Below are positions 37,388 to 47,147 of a stretch of DNA of 64,000 bases, one piece after another. Within the stretch, counting starts at the first letter, position 1; each line of letters opens with the position of its first letter. Origin of the DNA: an uncultured Gemmataceae bacterium (GTDB lineage: Bacteria > Planctomycetota > Planctomycetia > Gemmatales > Gemmataceae); assembly GCA_937923405.1 (NCBI GenBank), contig CALDUY010000024.1:39697-103696 (forward strand), given 5' to 3'. The notes beneath the pieces were generated by a model. It saw only the letters and a program-made list of their open reading frames with translations, had not been told where the DNA came from and did no database searches. The translations under genes and the position numbers were made by a program.

Positions 37388-38806
37388 ATGACGATTGCTC
37401 AGCAGAAGGTGATCGGACAATTTCGCCGACAACTTCAGGTTCTTTTATTGGCCAAGTATCTCCTGGCGGCACTTACAATCTGGGCTTTTCTTCTGGGCAC
37501 TGTAACCCTCACTCTTCGTAGTGCCTTAGGGTACACTTCCGAACAGCTAGGCTGGGGGCTTCTTTCGTTTCCATTGGCTGTGCTTCCAGCATGCTGGCTC
37601 GCCTGGCGGCACTTTCCCAGTGACGAACGGATTTGTGCCTTGCTAGATCAGCGCTCGCGCTGTGGCGGTCTATTAATGACAAGCAATGAGATTCCTATCG
37701 GGGAATGGTCGCAGCAAATAGCCTCGGTTCGTCTTCCAGCATTAAGTTGGCGAAAACAGCAACCCTTCGCACTTCTGGGATGTGGCTTCAGTCTCTTGCT
37801 TTTCGCTTTTTTGCTTCCCCAGAGTATAACCAACTTTGCCGGCAACTCTCTCGATGTGACTCGTGAAGTCAAAAAGCTCAATGATCAGCTTGACGTGCTG
37901 GAGAAAGAAAAGTTGCTTGAGCAACCACGCGCCAATCAATTGAAATCCAGTCTCGAACAAGTCCGTCGAGAGGCTAAAGGGCGTGATCCGATCAAAACGC
38001 TCGAATCGCTCGATCATCTCCAACAGGTAGCAAACAAAACAGCTCGCGACGCTGCTGAAGCCGCCATCCGACGCATGGAAGAACTGGCGCGAGTTGAGGC
38101 ATTTGCCAAAGCCTTGGACCGGATTGGCAACAAAATGACTAAACAGCAACTCTCCGAGGCGATGCATGAGCTAGCGGCGATTACAAAGAAACTCGCTAAT
38201 GAGAACGAAAAGTTGCTCCCTCACCTCGACAAGGAAACACTGGAGGCAATCAAAAATAGCTCGCTTACTCCAGAACAAGCCAAGAAGCTCATGGAAGCTT
38301 TGAAGAACGCCAAGGAAGACACCAAAGACGTGGTAGCCCGGTTGGCCAAGGCCCAGCTCGTTAAGGCTGAGGATCTCGAAAAGTGTGACAAAGCTGGGAA
38401 ATGCGACTGTGACGGATTGATGGCGTTTCTTAAAGACAACGGTACGAAAAGTGATCTTACTGCCATGCTCACAGAAGGGTTAGGCGAAGAAGGAGGCGAA
38501 GGAGGGATTAACGAAGGACCAGGAGCGGCAAAATTATCTTTTGGCGACGAGAGTTCGTTAGCTGGAACGAAATTCAAGGAAAAAGAGTTGCCCGCTGCTC
38601 AGTTGCAGCAGTTAAAAAACTCGGAACTAACCGGTGTTAGTACAGGAGCTCCGAATTTAGGCAAGGAGAAAGCCCAACAGGGTGCTTCTGGAGCATTGCT
38701 AGGGGCCGAGAGTGGGGCCGGCTCCGCGAATACTCAAGTGGTTTTGCCACAGCATCGAGGTACCGTCAGGCGTTATTTTGATCGGGCCACTATGCCCAAG
38801 AAATAA
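37388..38806 (+). CDS. Membrane protein with long coiled-coil region, first gene of MoxR cluster
   Basis: 472 aa from ATG 37388 (AGAGAG upstream); a 73-codon upstream extension is non-conserved looking and rejected. Two hydrophobic helices (about 20-45, 53-75), a third near 130-150, then a long charged helical region (about 155-340, heptad-like, KKLNDQLDVLEKEKLLEQ style), and a Gly/Ala-rich tail ending in a basic RRYFDRATMPKK. Its cluster position before MoxR, DUF58 and BatA-like genes matches the usual slot of a DUF4175-like or similar coiled-coil membrane protein, but I do not recognise the family. CDKAGKCDCDG adds three clustered cysteines. Confidence 0.7.
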   Translation: MTIAQQKVIGQFRRQLQVLLLAKYLLAALTIWAFLLGTVTLTLRSALGYTSEQLGWGLLSFPLAVLPACWLAWRHFPSDERICALLDQRSRCGGLLMTSNEIPIGEWSQQIASVRLPALSWRKQQPFALLGCGFSLLLFAFLLPQSITNFAGNSLDVTREVKKLNDQLDVLEKEKLLEQPRANQLKSSLEQVRREAKGRDPIKTLESLDHLQQVANKTARDAAEAAIRRMEELARVEAFAKALDRIGNKMTKQQLSEAMHELAAITKKLANENEKLLPHLDKETLEAIKNSSLTPEQAKKLMEALKNAKEDTKDVVARLAKAQLVKAEDLEKCDKAGKCDCDGLMAFLKDNGTKSDLTAMLTEGLGEEGGEGGINEGPGAAKLSFGDESSLAGTKFKEKELPAAQLQQLKNSELTGVSTGAPNLGKEKAQQGASGALLGAESGAGSANTQVVLPQHRGTVRRYFDRATMPKK

Positions 38807-38862
38807 CCTCAAACCAATCACGTCCTAAACTCGACGAACGAAAACTTCTAAGAGAAGCTCTT

Positions 38863-39915
38863 ATGAGTGAAAGTCGAAACGGATCGCTGCTCCAGCCAGA
38901 GGAGTTGCGTCCTTCCGTCGAGATTTCCCAGCGAATTCTCGAGCAACTGAATTTGATGTTGTTAGGTAGACCTGAACTGCATCAACTCGTCTTGGCGGCA
39001 GTGTTCAGTCGAGGCCATTTGTTGCTCGAAGGGGTACCGGGAGTAGGAAAAACCGCTCTGGTTAAAGCACTGGGACAATTACTCAATCTCGATTTTAAGC
39101 GTGTGCAATTCACTCCGGACCTCATGCCCAGCGACATTCTCGGCACACACATTTTGCAAGAAGGCCATGCTGGCCGAGAGATGATCTTTCGCCCTGGACC
39201 GATTTTTACGCACATATTATTAGCCGACGAAATTAATCGAGCTTCTCCGAAAACTCAGTCTGCCTTACTTGAGGCAATGCAAGAACGCTCGGTGACGCTG
39301 TTAGGTACTACAAGAGATTTACCAGATCCCTTTTTTGTGCTTGCCTCACAAAACCCTATTGAATTGGAGGGAACTTATCCCCTTCCTGAAGCACAACTGG
39401 ATCGGTTTCTCTTCAAGCTAATTGTGCAACCAGTAGACGCGAGTACGCTAGAACGAATTATCTCTACACGACGACATGGAACTCCTCCAGCTCCCAACTG
39501 GATAATCCATGCCGAAGAATTGAAGCAGATTTTTGCAGTGATGGCTCGCATCTTTTTGCCTCGATCGGTGTCGCGGTACATCGCACGTCTGGTAGCCGCG
39601 ACACATGCTAATTCTTCCGAAGCAACTGACATGGTGAAAACCTATGTGTCTCATGGCGCTTCCCCACGAGCCGCAATTGCCTTGGCGGAGTCGGCGCGTG
39701 CCATCGCTTTACTCGCAGGACGACCAACTGTCGGATTTGAAGATGTGCAAACTGTGACTGCTCCCGTGCTGAATCATCGATTGATCCTGAATTACAAGGC
39801 TCGGTTAGATCAAGTGGACACATTCGCGGTAATTCAGGACTTGCTGAAACGATTGGATGCTACTGGATTGAACTTACCCTCTGACTTTGCCATCACGGAG
39901 AAAACCGATGGCTAA
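38863..39915 (+). CDS. MoxR-type AAA+ ATPase
   Basis: MoxR ATPases are thought to act as chaperones that insert metals or assemble complexes together with VWA proteins. 350 aa. Walker A LEGVPGVGKTALVKAL, Walker B with sensor ADEINRASPKTQSALLEAM, the MoxR tract GTYPLPEAQLDRFLF, and the arginine-rich SPRAAIAL near the C-terminus. The stop overlaps the next start by 8 bp (ATGGCTAA), so translation is coupled. Its neighbours DUF58, BatA-like and VWA proteins are the standard partners. Confidence 0.94.
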   Translation: MSESRNGSLLQPEELRPSVEISQRILEQLNLMLLGRPELHQLVLAAVFSRGHLLLEGVPGVGKTALVKALGQLLNLDFKRVQFTPDLMPSDILGTHILQEGHAGREMIFRPGPIFTHILLADEINRASPKTQSALLEAMQERSVTLLGTTRDLPDPFFVLASQNPIELEGTYPLPEAQLDRFLFKLIVQPVDASTLERIISTRRHGTPPAPNWIIHAEELKQIFAVMARIFLPRSVSRYIARLVAATHANSSEATDMVKTYVSHGASPRAAIALAESARAIALLAGRPTVGFEDVQTVTAPVLNHRLILNYKARLDQVDTFAVIQDLLKRLDATGLNLPSDFAITEKTDG

Positions 39916-41860
39916 ACTTGTAATTCGTTGGGCTGTAGTTGGCACTTTACTTCTGCTTGTTTTCAAGCCAATAGCCAAAGCCCAAGATACTAAAGCAAAA
40001 TACGGTGACGTCGAAATTCTCGTCTTCCGCGATCATGGTGGCCAAGCATCGCACGGTTACACCGAGTGGCGTTTCGCCTTAACCAATCACAACAAGGATA
40101 AAAACCATCGCGTTAGTCTCGAATTCCCTCACCTGAAGTATGGAGGATCTGGCATCCGCTCGCTATCCCGAACAGTTGAAGTGGGCCCAGGTCAAACTCT
40201 AGTAACGTCTATTTTTCAGCCAGCTCGACCGCGCGTACAAGGCGCAAATCTAGAAGTCACAATTGATGGCCAACGCAAAGAGGAAGTGATTAGCTTTCGC
40301 CCTGCAGAGAGTGCTGCCAGCGTGCCGCAAAGCTATCGCGGCGGTCGAGTATTTTTCTCTCATGCCACATCTACAACAAATGACACTCTAGTTCTAAGCA
40401 GTCAACGCATTCCGGATAATTTCTTTGACCAAGTATTTGTGCCAGCTGGTCGAATTGGTCCCAAGCCGGCAAACCCCAAGGCCGGTGGTGCGGGTGAACA
40501 TGCTCCCGACCCAGCCCCGGGGATTGTAGTCGGTCCCCATATTGGCGGTCTGGCTGTGGCTCCACGAGCTAATAATACTGTATTTCAAGCCCAATTCATT
40601 CGATCCGTTACTCCAATTTCCCTTTGGAGTTCTCGTTGGTTAGCTTACACACGCTTTGATTTGATTGCTCTTACTCCCGAAGATTTAGAAGAATTGCAGA
40701 ATGGCACGCCTGAAACGCGAACCGTTCTTGCTGCTTTGTGGCGATACGTCGAGACGGGCGGTACTTTGCTCGTAGTAGGATCAGAAAAGATTCCAATTCC
40801 AGCTAGTTGGAAAAAAACACTCAGTACAAACGAGGCTCCTAATCAAGTGTTTCCGATTTATCGCCCCTGCTTTGGGGCCTGCATTCTAGCTTCTCTTCCT
40901 CGCGAGAAGTGGCAAGCGGAACACTGGGACCAGGTCATTAGTCAAACCTCGCTGAGTGCATCTCCTTGGAAATCCTATCGTTCTCTAATCGACCTAAATA
41001 ATTCTTTTCCCGCGGTTGAGGACATCGCTGTCCCCGTCCGTGGTTTATTCGCGTTGATGATTTTATTTAGTTTTATCATTGGTCCCGTGAACTTATTCAT
41101 CCTCAATCGTCGTCGGAAACGTATTTGGCTTCTTTGGACAGTTCCCGCACTCTCTAGTATTTTCTGCCTCATGGTGATTGGCTACATGATTGTCGCTGAG
41201 GGGTGGCGAGGACATTCTCGAGTTGCAGGATTTACAATTCTCGACGAAACTGAAAAACGAGCCACAACCCTTGGTTTAGCCGCTTATTATTCTCCAATGA
41301 CTCCAGGCGATGGGCTTCGATTTTCTGAAGACACAGAAATAATAGTATTAGGTAATCAACATCCCGCATATAGTGGAAATTGTGCTATCGATTGCACGGA
41401 AGGACAGCATCTATCACGAGGTTTTGTCGCCGCCCGTGTTCCTTCACATTTCGGTTTACGTAAGTCCGAGATGCGTCGTGAGCGAATTACTGTGAAAAAG
41501 GAAGGAGATTCTCTGGTTATTGGAAATGCTCTTGGTGTGGATCTCCAGCAACTAACCTTAGCCGATGCCAACGGAATATTGTGGACCGCTGGTCCAGTAG
41601 CCGCCGGTGCCACTGCTACCATGAAACGCGAAGAGCATCTTAATCGCAAGGCACTTCCAACTCTACGTTTACGCAATTTGATGACGATGCCAGACTGGAC
41701 TACTGGGATCAAAAATGCTATCGATCAACCGCACGAATTTCTCGGACCGAATTCCTATCTCGCAGTCGTAGAAGAATCCCCGTTTCTGGAAACTGGTCTA
41801 AAGGACGCGAATCAAAAACCTACAAGATCGGTAGTATTAGGTTTAATGGAGTCTAATTAA
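39908..41860 (+). CDS. Membrane protein of the MoxR/VWA cluster
   Basis: 650 aa from ATG 39908 (ATG overlapping the moxR stop; the upstream frame at 39887 lacks reason). Signal peptide or first anchor at residues 8-27. A large beta-rich part follows, including LWRYVETGGTLLVVGSEKIP, a motif seen in GATase-like or DUF4350-type regions of such clusters. Two hydrophobic segments at about 380-400 and 415-440 and a basic loop (NRRRKRIW) between them indicate membrane insertion. No catalytic motif is visible. Role presumably in the same complex as the VWA proteins. Confidence 0.72.
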   Translation: MAKLVIRWAVVGTLLLLVFKPIAKAQDTKAKYGDVEILVFRDHGGQASHGYTEWRFALTNHNKDKNHRVSLEFPHLKYGGSGIRSLSRTVEVGPGQTLVTSIFQPARPRVQGANLEVTIDGQRKEEVISFRPAESAASVPQSYRGGRVFFSHATSTTNDTLVLSSQRIPDNFFDQVFVPAGRIGPKPANPKAGGAGEHAPDPAPGIVVGPHIGGLAVAPRANNTVFQAQFIRSVTPISLWSSRWLAYTRFDLIALTPEDLEELQNGTPETRTVLAALWRYVETGGTLLVVGSEKIPIPASWKKTLSTNEAPNQVFPIYRPCFGACILASLPREKWQAEHWDQVISQTSLSASPWKSYRSLIDLNNSFPAVEDIAVPVRGLFALMILFSFIIGPVNLFILNRRRKRIWLLWTVPALSSIFCLMVIGYMIVAEGWRGHSRVAGFTILDETEKRATTLGLAAYYSPMTPGDGLRFSEDTEIIVLGNQHPAYSGNCAIDCTEGQHLSRGFVAARVPSHFGLRKSEMRRERITVKKEGDSLVIGNALGVDLQQLTLADANGILWTAGPVAAGATATMKREEHLNRKALPTLRLRNLMTMPDWTTGIKNAIDQPHEFLGPNSYLAVVEESPFLETGLKDANQKPTRSVVLGLMESN

Positions 41861-41894
41861 GTAAGAATGATCACTACAATGTAGGATACATTAA

Positions 41895-42821
41895 ATGCAA
41901 GTACAAATTTCATGTCTACGAAAAGTATATGGAAAAACTAAAGCCGTGGATGATATTTCTTTTAGTTTCACTTCGGGCCAGGTGTTTGGTTTTATTGGGC
42001 CAAACGGCGCGGGCAAATCTACAACGATGCGAGTTCTTGCTGCATTAGAAGAACCAACCAGTGGTGATTGTTACATTGATGGCATTTCAGTGTTGCAATA
42101 TCCAGATAAAGCACATCGGATGGTAGGATATGTACCTGATAGTCTCCCTGAACATCGAGACATTTCCGTTCATGAATACCTCGACTTCTTTGCTCGTGCT
42201 TATAGTATCCAAGGTAGCCGTAGACGACAAGTCGTTGAAGAAATCGAGGAATTTACCAATTTATTAGGCATTCGTGAAAAGCACTTAAACGCTTTGTCTA
42301 AAGGCATGAAGAATCGCGTCTCAGTAGCGCGGGCTTTAGTGCATGATCCACCTGTTCTAGTAATGGATGAGCCTGCAAGTGGTCTTGATCCACGAGCAAG
42401 AATCGAACTGCGGGAATTACTCAAAATTTTGGCCGGGCAAGGTAAAGCAATTTTAATCAGCTCACATATCCTTACAGAATTAGGCGAAATCTGCAATGGT
42501 GCAGTCTTTATTGAACGCGGACGATTGCTACGAGCTGGTACAATGGATCAATTGAAGGAGCAAAGCTCTCATCGTACCGTATTGATTCGTCCGTTAAATC
42601 GACTTGATGCACTTTATAAGTATTTGCTTCTGCAACCTGGTCTGGATGAGGTGCGTTTGCAAGATGATCTTATCGAAGTCGACATGCAGGAAGACGAAGA
42701 AGCCTGTTGTCGCCTGCTTACTGAACTGTGTGCCGCAGGATTTCAGATTCTCGAATTCCGACCACGTCGATCGGATTTAGAACAAATATTCATGACTGTG
42801 ACCAAGGGTGACGTCCAATGA
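41895..42821 (+). CDS. ABC-2-type transporter ATPase subunit
   Basis: 308 aa. Walker A GPNGAGKST, Q-loop region, signature LSKGMKNRVSVARAL, Walker B VLVMDEPASGLDP and H-loop ISSHILTELGEI. The C-terminal ~90 residues are the GldA/CcmA-type extension. The stop TGA overlaps the permease start (ATGA). The pair resembles GldA-type transporters, but no substrate can be stated. Codons here are visibly more AT-rich than in the suf or gmd genes. Confidence 0.95.
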   Translation: MQVQISCLRKVYGKTKAVDDISFSFTSGQVFGFIGPNGAGKSTTMRVLAALEEPTSGDCYIDGISVLQYPDKAHRMVGYVPDSLPEHRDISVHEYLDFFARAYSIQGSRRRQVVEEIEEFTNLLGIREKHLNALSKGMKNRVSVARALVHDPPVLVMDEPASGLDPRARIELRELLKILAGQGKAILISSHILTELGEICNGAVFIERGRLLRAGTMDQLKEQSSHRTVLIRPLNRLDALYKYLLLQPGLDEVRLQDDLIEVDMQEDEEACCRLLTELCAAGFQILEFRPRRSDLEQIFMTVTKGDVQ

Positions 42822-44464
42822 ATTTTCTGAAATTAGTTGAATGGATTGATGATCACCTAAATCCGATCGTCGTCAAGGAACTTCGTCAGGCGGTTAAAAG
42901 CCGAATGGTCGTTGGTATTTTGGGCCTCTTCCTGATGTTCCAATTACTTCTTCTTGGATTTGCGCTATTAACTAGACAAGAATCGTATAACTCGGCATCG
43001 ATGGAAGAATGGACTATTGGTTTGCGCATATTTTCCATTCAACAAGGCATCTTGTTATTCACTATCATGATCGCAGTGCCAGCTTATGCCTGTGTTCGGT
43101 TCGCCAACGAACGCACTGAGCAAAACGTCGATCTGATGTTCATTTCTACATTGCGACCTGCCTCAATCATTTGGGGAAAATTCTTCGCTGCCACCATACT
43201 TGGTTTGTTAGTCTTCAGTACCTGTGCACCATTTATGACCTTCGCTTATCTATTGCGCGGGATCGATATTCCTAGTATGCTCATTATTTTGGGAATAGAT
43301 TTGCTAGCGATGTTTTTTGGGATCATGGTAGCCATCTTTGTCGCTGCCATTCCAGGCGGACGTGGTGTCAAGGTATTCTTTTCTCTCGCAGGATTTATTC
43401 TCCTTTTCTCTTTTGTTTTTCCTTTAATGGCAATGACCATCGAGTTCTTGGAACGTGGTGTCCTTGAAGAGCTAACTGATTATTGGTATATGATCCTCAT
43501 AGCACTTGTTGGAGTATTTAGTGTCATTGGCCTGTTGTTTTTTTACAGTGTCGCACTAATCAGTCCTCTTTCAGCGAATCGAATACTTCCTTTACGCATT
43601 TTTCTTTTATTCGCCTGGTTGGTGTTCGGTTTGGCCATGTTCTTCGTGAGCTTTTATGTCCCATCAATTAGTGGTGGTGCTTCACCATTTCCAATCATTG
43701 GATTTGTTTTATTATCCACCCCCATTTTGTGCATTCAATTGTGGATTAGCTTCAGCGAGCGGACACACCTGGGGCCGCGAGTGGCACGTACTATTCCATT
43801 GTCACGCTTACTTCGACCTTTAGCTTTCCTCTTTTACACAGGTTCGGCTGGTGGGGTTATCTTCAGCGGTAGCCTAATCCTGGCAACCTTGGTCGGAGCC
43901 GCTCTGTGGGCAGAGGCACAATCACTCAGAACACCAGACTGGGAAGTTCTTTACCAGGCCATTCGATTGATGTCAGCACTCACTGCCTATTGCTATTGCT
44001 TTGGATTGACTGCTGTGCTTTTCCGAAAATACTTTTTATCCGAGCAAGTGAATACATCCGTAACTTGGTTGATTGCCGCCCTATTTGTGGGATTGGGTAG
44101 TTCAGTTCCTACAGTATTTGCTTACATCGTATTCAGTGAACAACTTCGCTACCATTATGGTCCTGGATGGTGGTCTCTAACTAACCCTATCTACGTGTTA
44201 ATGTGGTTAGGAGAAGGTCGATTCAACTCGCAGTCTCCAGGTTTTGAACTAATGCTTGTTATTTTCCTTTTGTGTTGGGGTCTGTTGGTGACGGTTCTTT
44301 GGGTTCCCTCATTTCTGCACCAGGTCAGAAATTTCAAACCATTGACTCGGACTTTGGACTTGCCACTTCCCAGCTTGCCTTTAGAGCGAGTATCCATTTC
44401 ACAACCTTCGCCTCCATCGGAGTCATTACAGACATCTAGTATTCAGATCGAGGGACAGTCCTAA
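42818..44464 (+). CDS. ABC transporter permease subunit
   Basis: 548 aa with about twelve hydrophobic segments spread along the chain (for example 30-52, 78-98, 120-145, 150-170, 190-215, 225-250). It starts inside the stop of the ATPase gene, so coupled translation is assured. The first lines HLNPIVVKELRQAVKSRM match ABC-2 permeases of GldA-like clusters. Export of a lipid, peptide or assembly factor is possible; nothing in the sequence decides. Proline-rich cytoplasmic tail. Confidence 0.88.
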   Translation: MNFLKLVEWIDDHLNPIVVKELRQAVKSRMVVGILGLFLMFQLLLLGFALLTRQESYNSASMEEWTIGLRIFSIQQGILLFTIMIAVPAYACVRFANERTEQNVDLMFISTLRPASIIWGKFFAATILGLLVFSTCAPFMTFAYLLRGIDIPSMLIILGIDLLAMFFGIMVAIFVAAIPGGRGVKVFFSLAGFILLFSFVFPLMAMTIEFLERGVLEELTDYWYMILIALVGVFSVIGLLFFYSVALISPLSANRILPLRIFLLFAWLVFGLAMFFVSFYVPSISGGASPFPIIGFVLLSTPILCIQLWISFSERTHLGPRVARTIPLSRLLRPLAFLFYTGSAGGVIFSGSLILATLVGAALWAEAQSLRTPDWEVLYQAIRLMSALTAYCYCFGLTAVLFRKYFLSEQVNTSVTWLIAALFVGLGSSVPTVFAYIVFSEQLRYHYGPGWWSLTNPIYVLMWLGEGRFNSQSPGFELMLVIFLLCWGLLVTVLWVPSFLHQVRNFKPLTRTLDLPLPSLPLERVSISQPSPPSESLQTSSIQIEGQS

Positions 44465-44467
44465 TCT

Positions 44468-45328
44468 ATGTTAACTGAGCTTCGATCTTATCTGGCATTA
44501 GGGGAGCAAATGGGTTCTCAATATGCCCTTGGAGTTCCTCGAATGGCTCCAGCTGGAATGGCTGGGGCAACTTTGAGCCATCGAGCTGGCAGCTCTTTGG
44601 AGTTCAAAGATCATCGTGCTTATGAACCTGGCGACGATCTACGTCACATTGATTGGAACGCCTATGCTCGAACGGATCAACTAACGGTCAAACTGTTTCG
44701 GGAGGAGGTAACACCTCATTTGGATCTCGTGGTCGATGGTTCGCGATCGATGAATCTTGAGGGGACCCGTAAAGGTGCAGCCGTGGTAGCTCTGGCAGCA
44801 TTTTTTGCCACTGCCGCCCACCGAACAGGATATTCTCATCGTTTGTGGATCTTAAATGACCAATGCCAGCCTGTTCCAAATGGCAATCAACCGCCTGCTA
44901 GCTGGGAAGGATTGAATTTTGAGTATCGGGGTATGCCCACTGGGCAACTTCCACTTTTGCGACCACGTGGAACCCGTATTCTTATTAGCGATCTGCTTTG
45001 GTTGCAAGAACCTCTTTTAATTGTGCGGCCGTTTGCCGAACGCGCTTCCGTTTCACTTGTCTTACAAGTTCTCGCTCGCGTCGATGCTGAACCGATTGTT
45101 GGACAATCCCTACGGTTGATCGATTCGGAAACCGACGAGATTCGTGAGATCCATGTGGATGCGGTGGCCGCCCAGAGATACCGTGAAGCATTAGCACGTC
45201 ACCAAGCTAGTTGGGACCTTGCTTGTCGACAAGCAGGCACTACTTTATTAACCACAATTGCTGAAGACTTATTGACAAATTGGAATCTCGACCCTTTGGT
45301 TGCTGCGGATATTCTTCGTGTTCGATGA
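44468..45328 (+). CDS. DUF58 family protein
   Basis: 286 aa, 3 bp after the permease. Characteristic DUF58 block FKDHRAYEPGDDLRHIDWN followed by YARTDQLTVKLFREE, then a VWA-like fold with LVVDGSRSMN (residues about 88-97) in the place of DxSxS. DUF58 proteins accompany MoxR ATPases and probably are their VWA-type clients. No membrane segment is visible, so it is presumably soluble. Confidence 0.93.
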   Translation: MLTELRSYLALGEQMGSQYALGVPRMAPAGMAGATLSHRAGSSLEFKDHRAYEPGDDLRHIDWNAYARTDQLTVKLFREEVTPHLDLVVDGSRSMNLEGTRKGAAVVALAAFFATAAHRTGYSHRLWILNDQCQPVPNGNQPPASWEGLNFEYRGMPTGQLPLLRPRGTRILISDLLWLQEPLLIVRPFAERASVSLVLQVLARVDAEPIVGQSLRLIDSETDEIREIHVDAVAAQRYREALARHQASWDLACRQAGTTLLTTIAEDLLTNWNLDPLVAADILRVR

Positions 45329-45367
45329 TTGACACAACCAGCTATTTGCGATCTTTGAAGATCTCTC

Positions 45368-47143
45368 ATGATTCCCTTGTTTCTTTATCCCCTGGCTTTT
45401 TTTGGTCTCGCGGCTATTCCTGCTCTTTTAGCGATCTATTTACTACGCAATCGTTTCCGGCGTCAGGTCGTGTCGAGTCTCATGCTCTGGCTCGATACTC
45501 GCGAAGCGCGGGAAGGCGGCCGTAAACTGCGTCGGCTACAGACGCCCTTGTTTTTTTTGTTGGAATTGCTCGCCATTTTATTATTAGTGTTCGCCGCTAG
45601 CGATCCACAGATGAAAATGACCACCGGTGCTCGTCCGATTGTAGTTGTGTTGGACGACTCGATCTCGATGCTCGCTGGAGGAGACCAAGCAGCGCGAAAA
45701 ATTGCGGAGCAAGAATTAGAAGCAGAACTCAAGCGACAAAACCCCTACTCAATTCGGTTGATCCTCGCTAGTGAACGGCCTCGCATTCTTGGAGATCTGG
45801 CACGTTCACCTCGTGAAGCCATGTCATTACTTGAAGGTTGGCGTTGCAAATCACCAACAGCTCGATTGGACGATGCGATTGGTCTGGCAGGTGAATTGGG
45901 AGGAGAACTAGCATTAATCTTGGTTCTCACAGATCATGAACCATCTGTGGAAATACCAGACAAAGGGCGAATACAATGGTGGGCTTTTGGAAAACCACGA
46001 GCGAATCTCGCCTTCGTCAATGCTGTTCGGACACAACGAGACGGATTAGATCGTTGCTTATTGGAGATCTGCAATCTGTCTAGTGAACCTAGCAGTTGTC
46101 AGGTCATTATCAAGACTTTGGAAGACAACAAAGAATTGCAAAAAAGATGGTTGCAGTTAGATAAACAGGAAACACAACGACTTGTAATTCAGTTTCCTGC
46201 AAGCACCCCTGCGGTTGTGGCTCAATTGGACGATGGAGTACTTCCTGCGGATAGTAGAGTTATTCTATTACCTAATCAACAACGAAGCATTCGAGTAGAT
46301 CTACGACTTCGAGATGGCCGTATTCGCGAACCTGTTGTCAAAGCTCTGAATGCAACTCAATTAGTTCAGTATGTCGATTCCGCGGCAGATTTGATACTCA
46401 CTGATCGTGAAGAGGAAAAGCAAATCGGTTCAGCCTGGGTAATGTACTTTCGCAATGAACCAGATGTGACAGCATTCCAAGGACCATTCGTACTCAATCG
46501 CACGCATCCTTTGTTAGCAGGGATTTCACTTAAGAGTGCAATTTGGGGGGCAAGCAAGCAAGAGAAAGAGAATGGCATTCCACTAGTCATGGCTGGAAAT
46601 GTACCGTTGCTCACGGTTCAAGAAATTCCGACCCAAGGGGGACAAATACGTTACGATCTACAGTGCCGGTTTCGACCTGATTTTTCTACCGTTCAACAGA
46701 CCGATGACTGGCCTATCTTGTTTTGGAATCTGATCACATGGCGAAGTTCCATGCTTCCAGGGATAGCCAGGCCAAATATTCGTCTAGGAGAGCAAGCAAT
46801 CCTTAGCCTAGGTGACTATACCGAACGTGTTGAATTACAGGCTCCTAATGCATTGCCTCGCGATCTCATCGTTCGAGGTCGGCAAGTCAGTTTGCCTGGT
46901 GAAGAACTTGGCCTCCATGAGGTGCGTTTAGATCGAGCCAGGTTTCGCTATGCGGTCAATGTTTTGAATCAGGATGAATCGGATCTCACACATGCGACTA
47001 CTGGTCGCTGGGGGAATTGGCTCGACGATACCACGCTGCAGATGGAATACCGCAGCATTTATTGGATATTACTGTTATTGTTATTAAGTGTAACTATTAT
47101 TCATCTATTGCTTATGTCTGGCTCGCGGACCTGGAGGGGGTAA
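45368..47143 (+). CDS. BatA-like membrane-anchored VWA protein
   Basis: 591 aa. The N-terminal module FFGLAAIPALLAIYLLRNRF...SSLMLWL and two helices (about 6-25, 57-76) match the BatA N-terminal domain. A VWA-type domain follows with VVVLDDSISML (about 87-97) as metal site. A long beta-rich region leads to a C-terminal hydrophobic helix (about 558-580). The order MoxR-DUF58-BatA-VWA is conserved in many bacteria, and is linked in some to aerotolerance. A single-pass tail suggests exposure on the outer face of the inner membrane. Confidence 0.88.
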   Translation: MIPLFLYPLAFFGLAAIPALLAIYLLRNRFRRQVVSSLMLWLDTREAREGGRKLRRLQTPLFFLLELLAILLLVFAASDPQMKMTTGARPIVVVLDDSISMLAGGDQAARKIAEQELEAELKRQNPYSIRLILASERPRILGDLARSPREAMSLLEGWRCKSPTARLDDAIGLAGELGGELALILVLTDHEPSVEIPDKGRIQWWAFGKPRANLAFVNAVRTQRDGLDRCLLEICNLSSEPSSCQVIIKTLEDNKELQKRWLQLDKQETQRLVIQFPASTPAVVAQLDDGVLPADSRVILLPNQQRSIRVDLRLRDGRIREPVVKALNATQLVQYVDSAADLILTDREEEKQIGSAWVMYFRNEPDVTAFQGPFVLNRTHPLLAGISLKSAIWGASKQEKENGIPLVMAGNVPLLTVQEIPTQGGQIRYDLQCRFRPDFSTVQQTDDWPILFWNLITWRSSMLPGIARPNIRLGEQAILSLGDYTERVELQAPNALPRDLIVRGRQVSLPGEELGLHEVRLDRARFRYAVNVLNQDESDLTHATTGRWGNWLDDTTLQMEYRSIYWILLLLLLSVTIIHLLLMSGSRTWRG

Positions 47144-47147
47144 GACT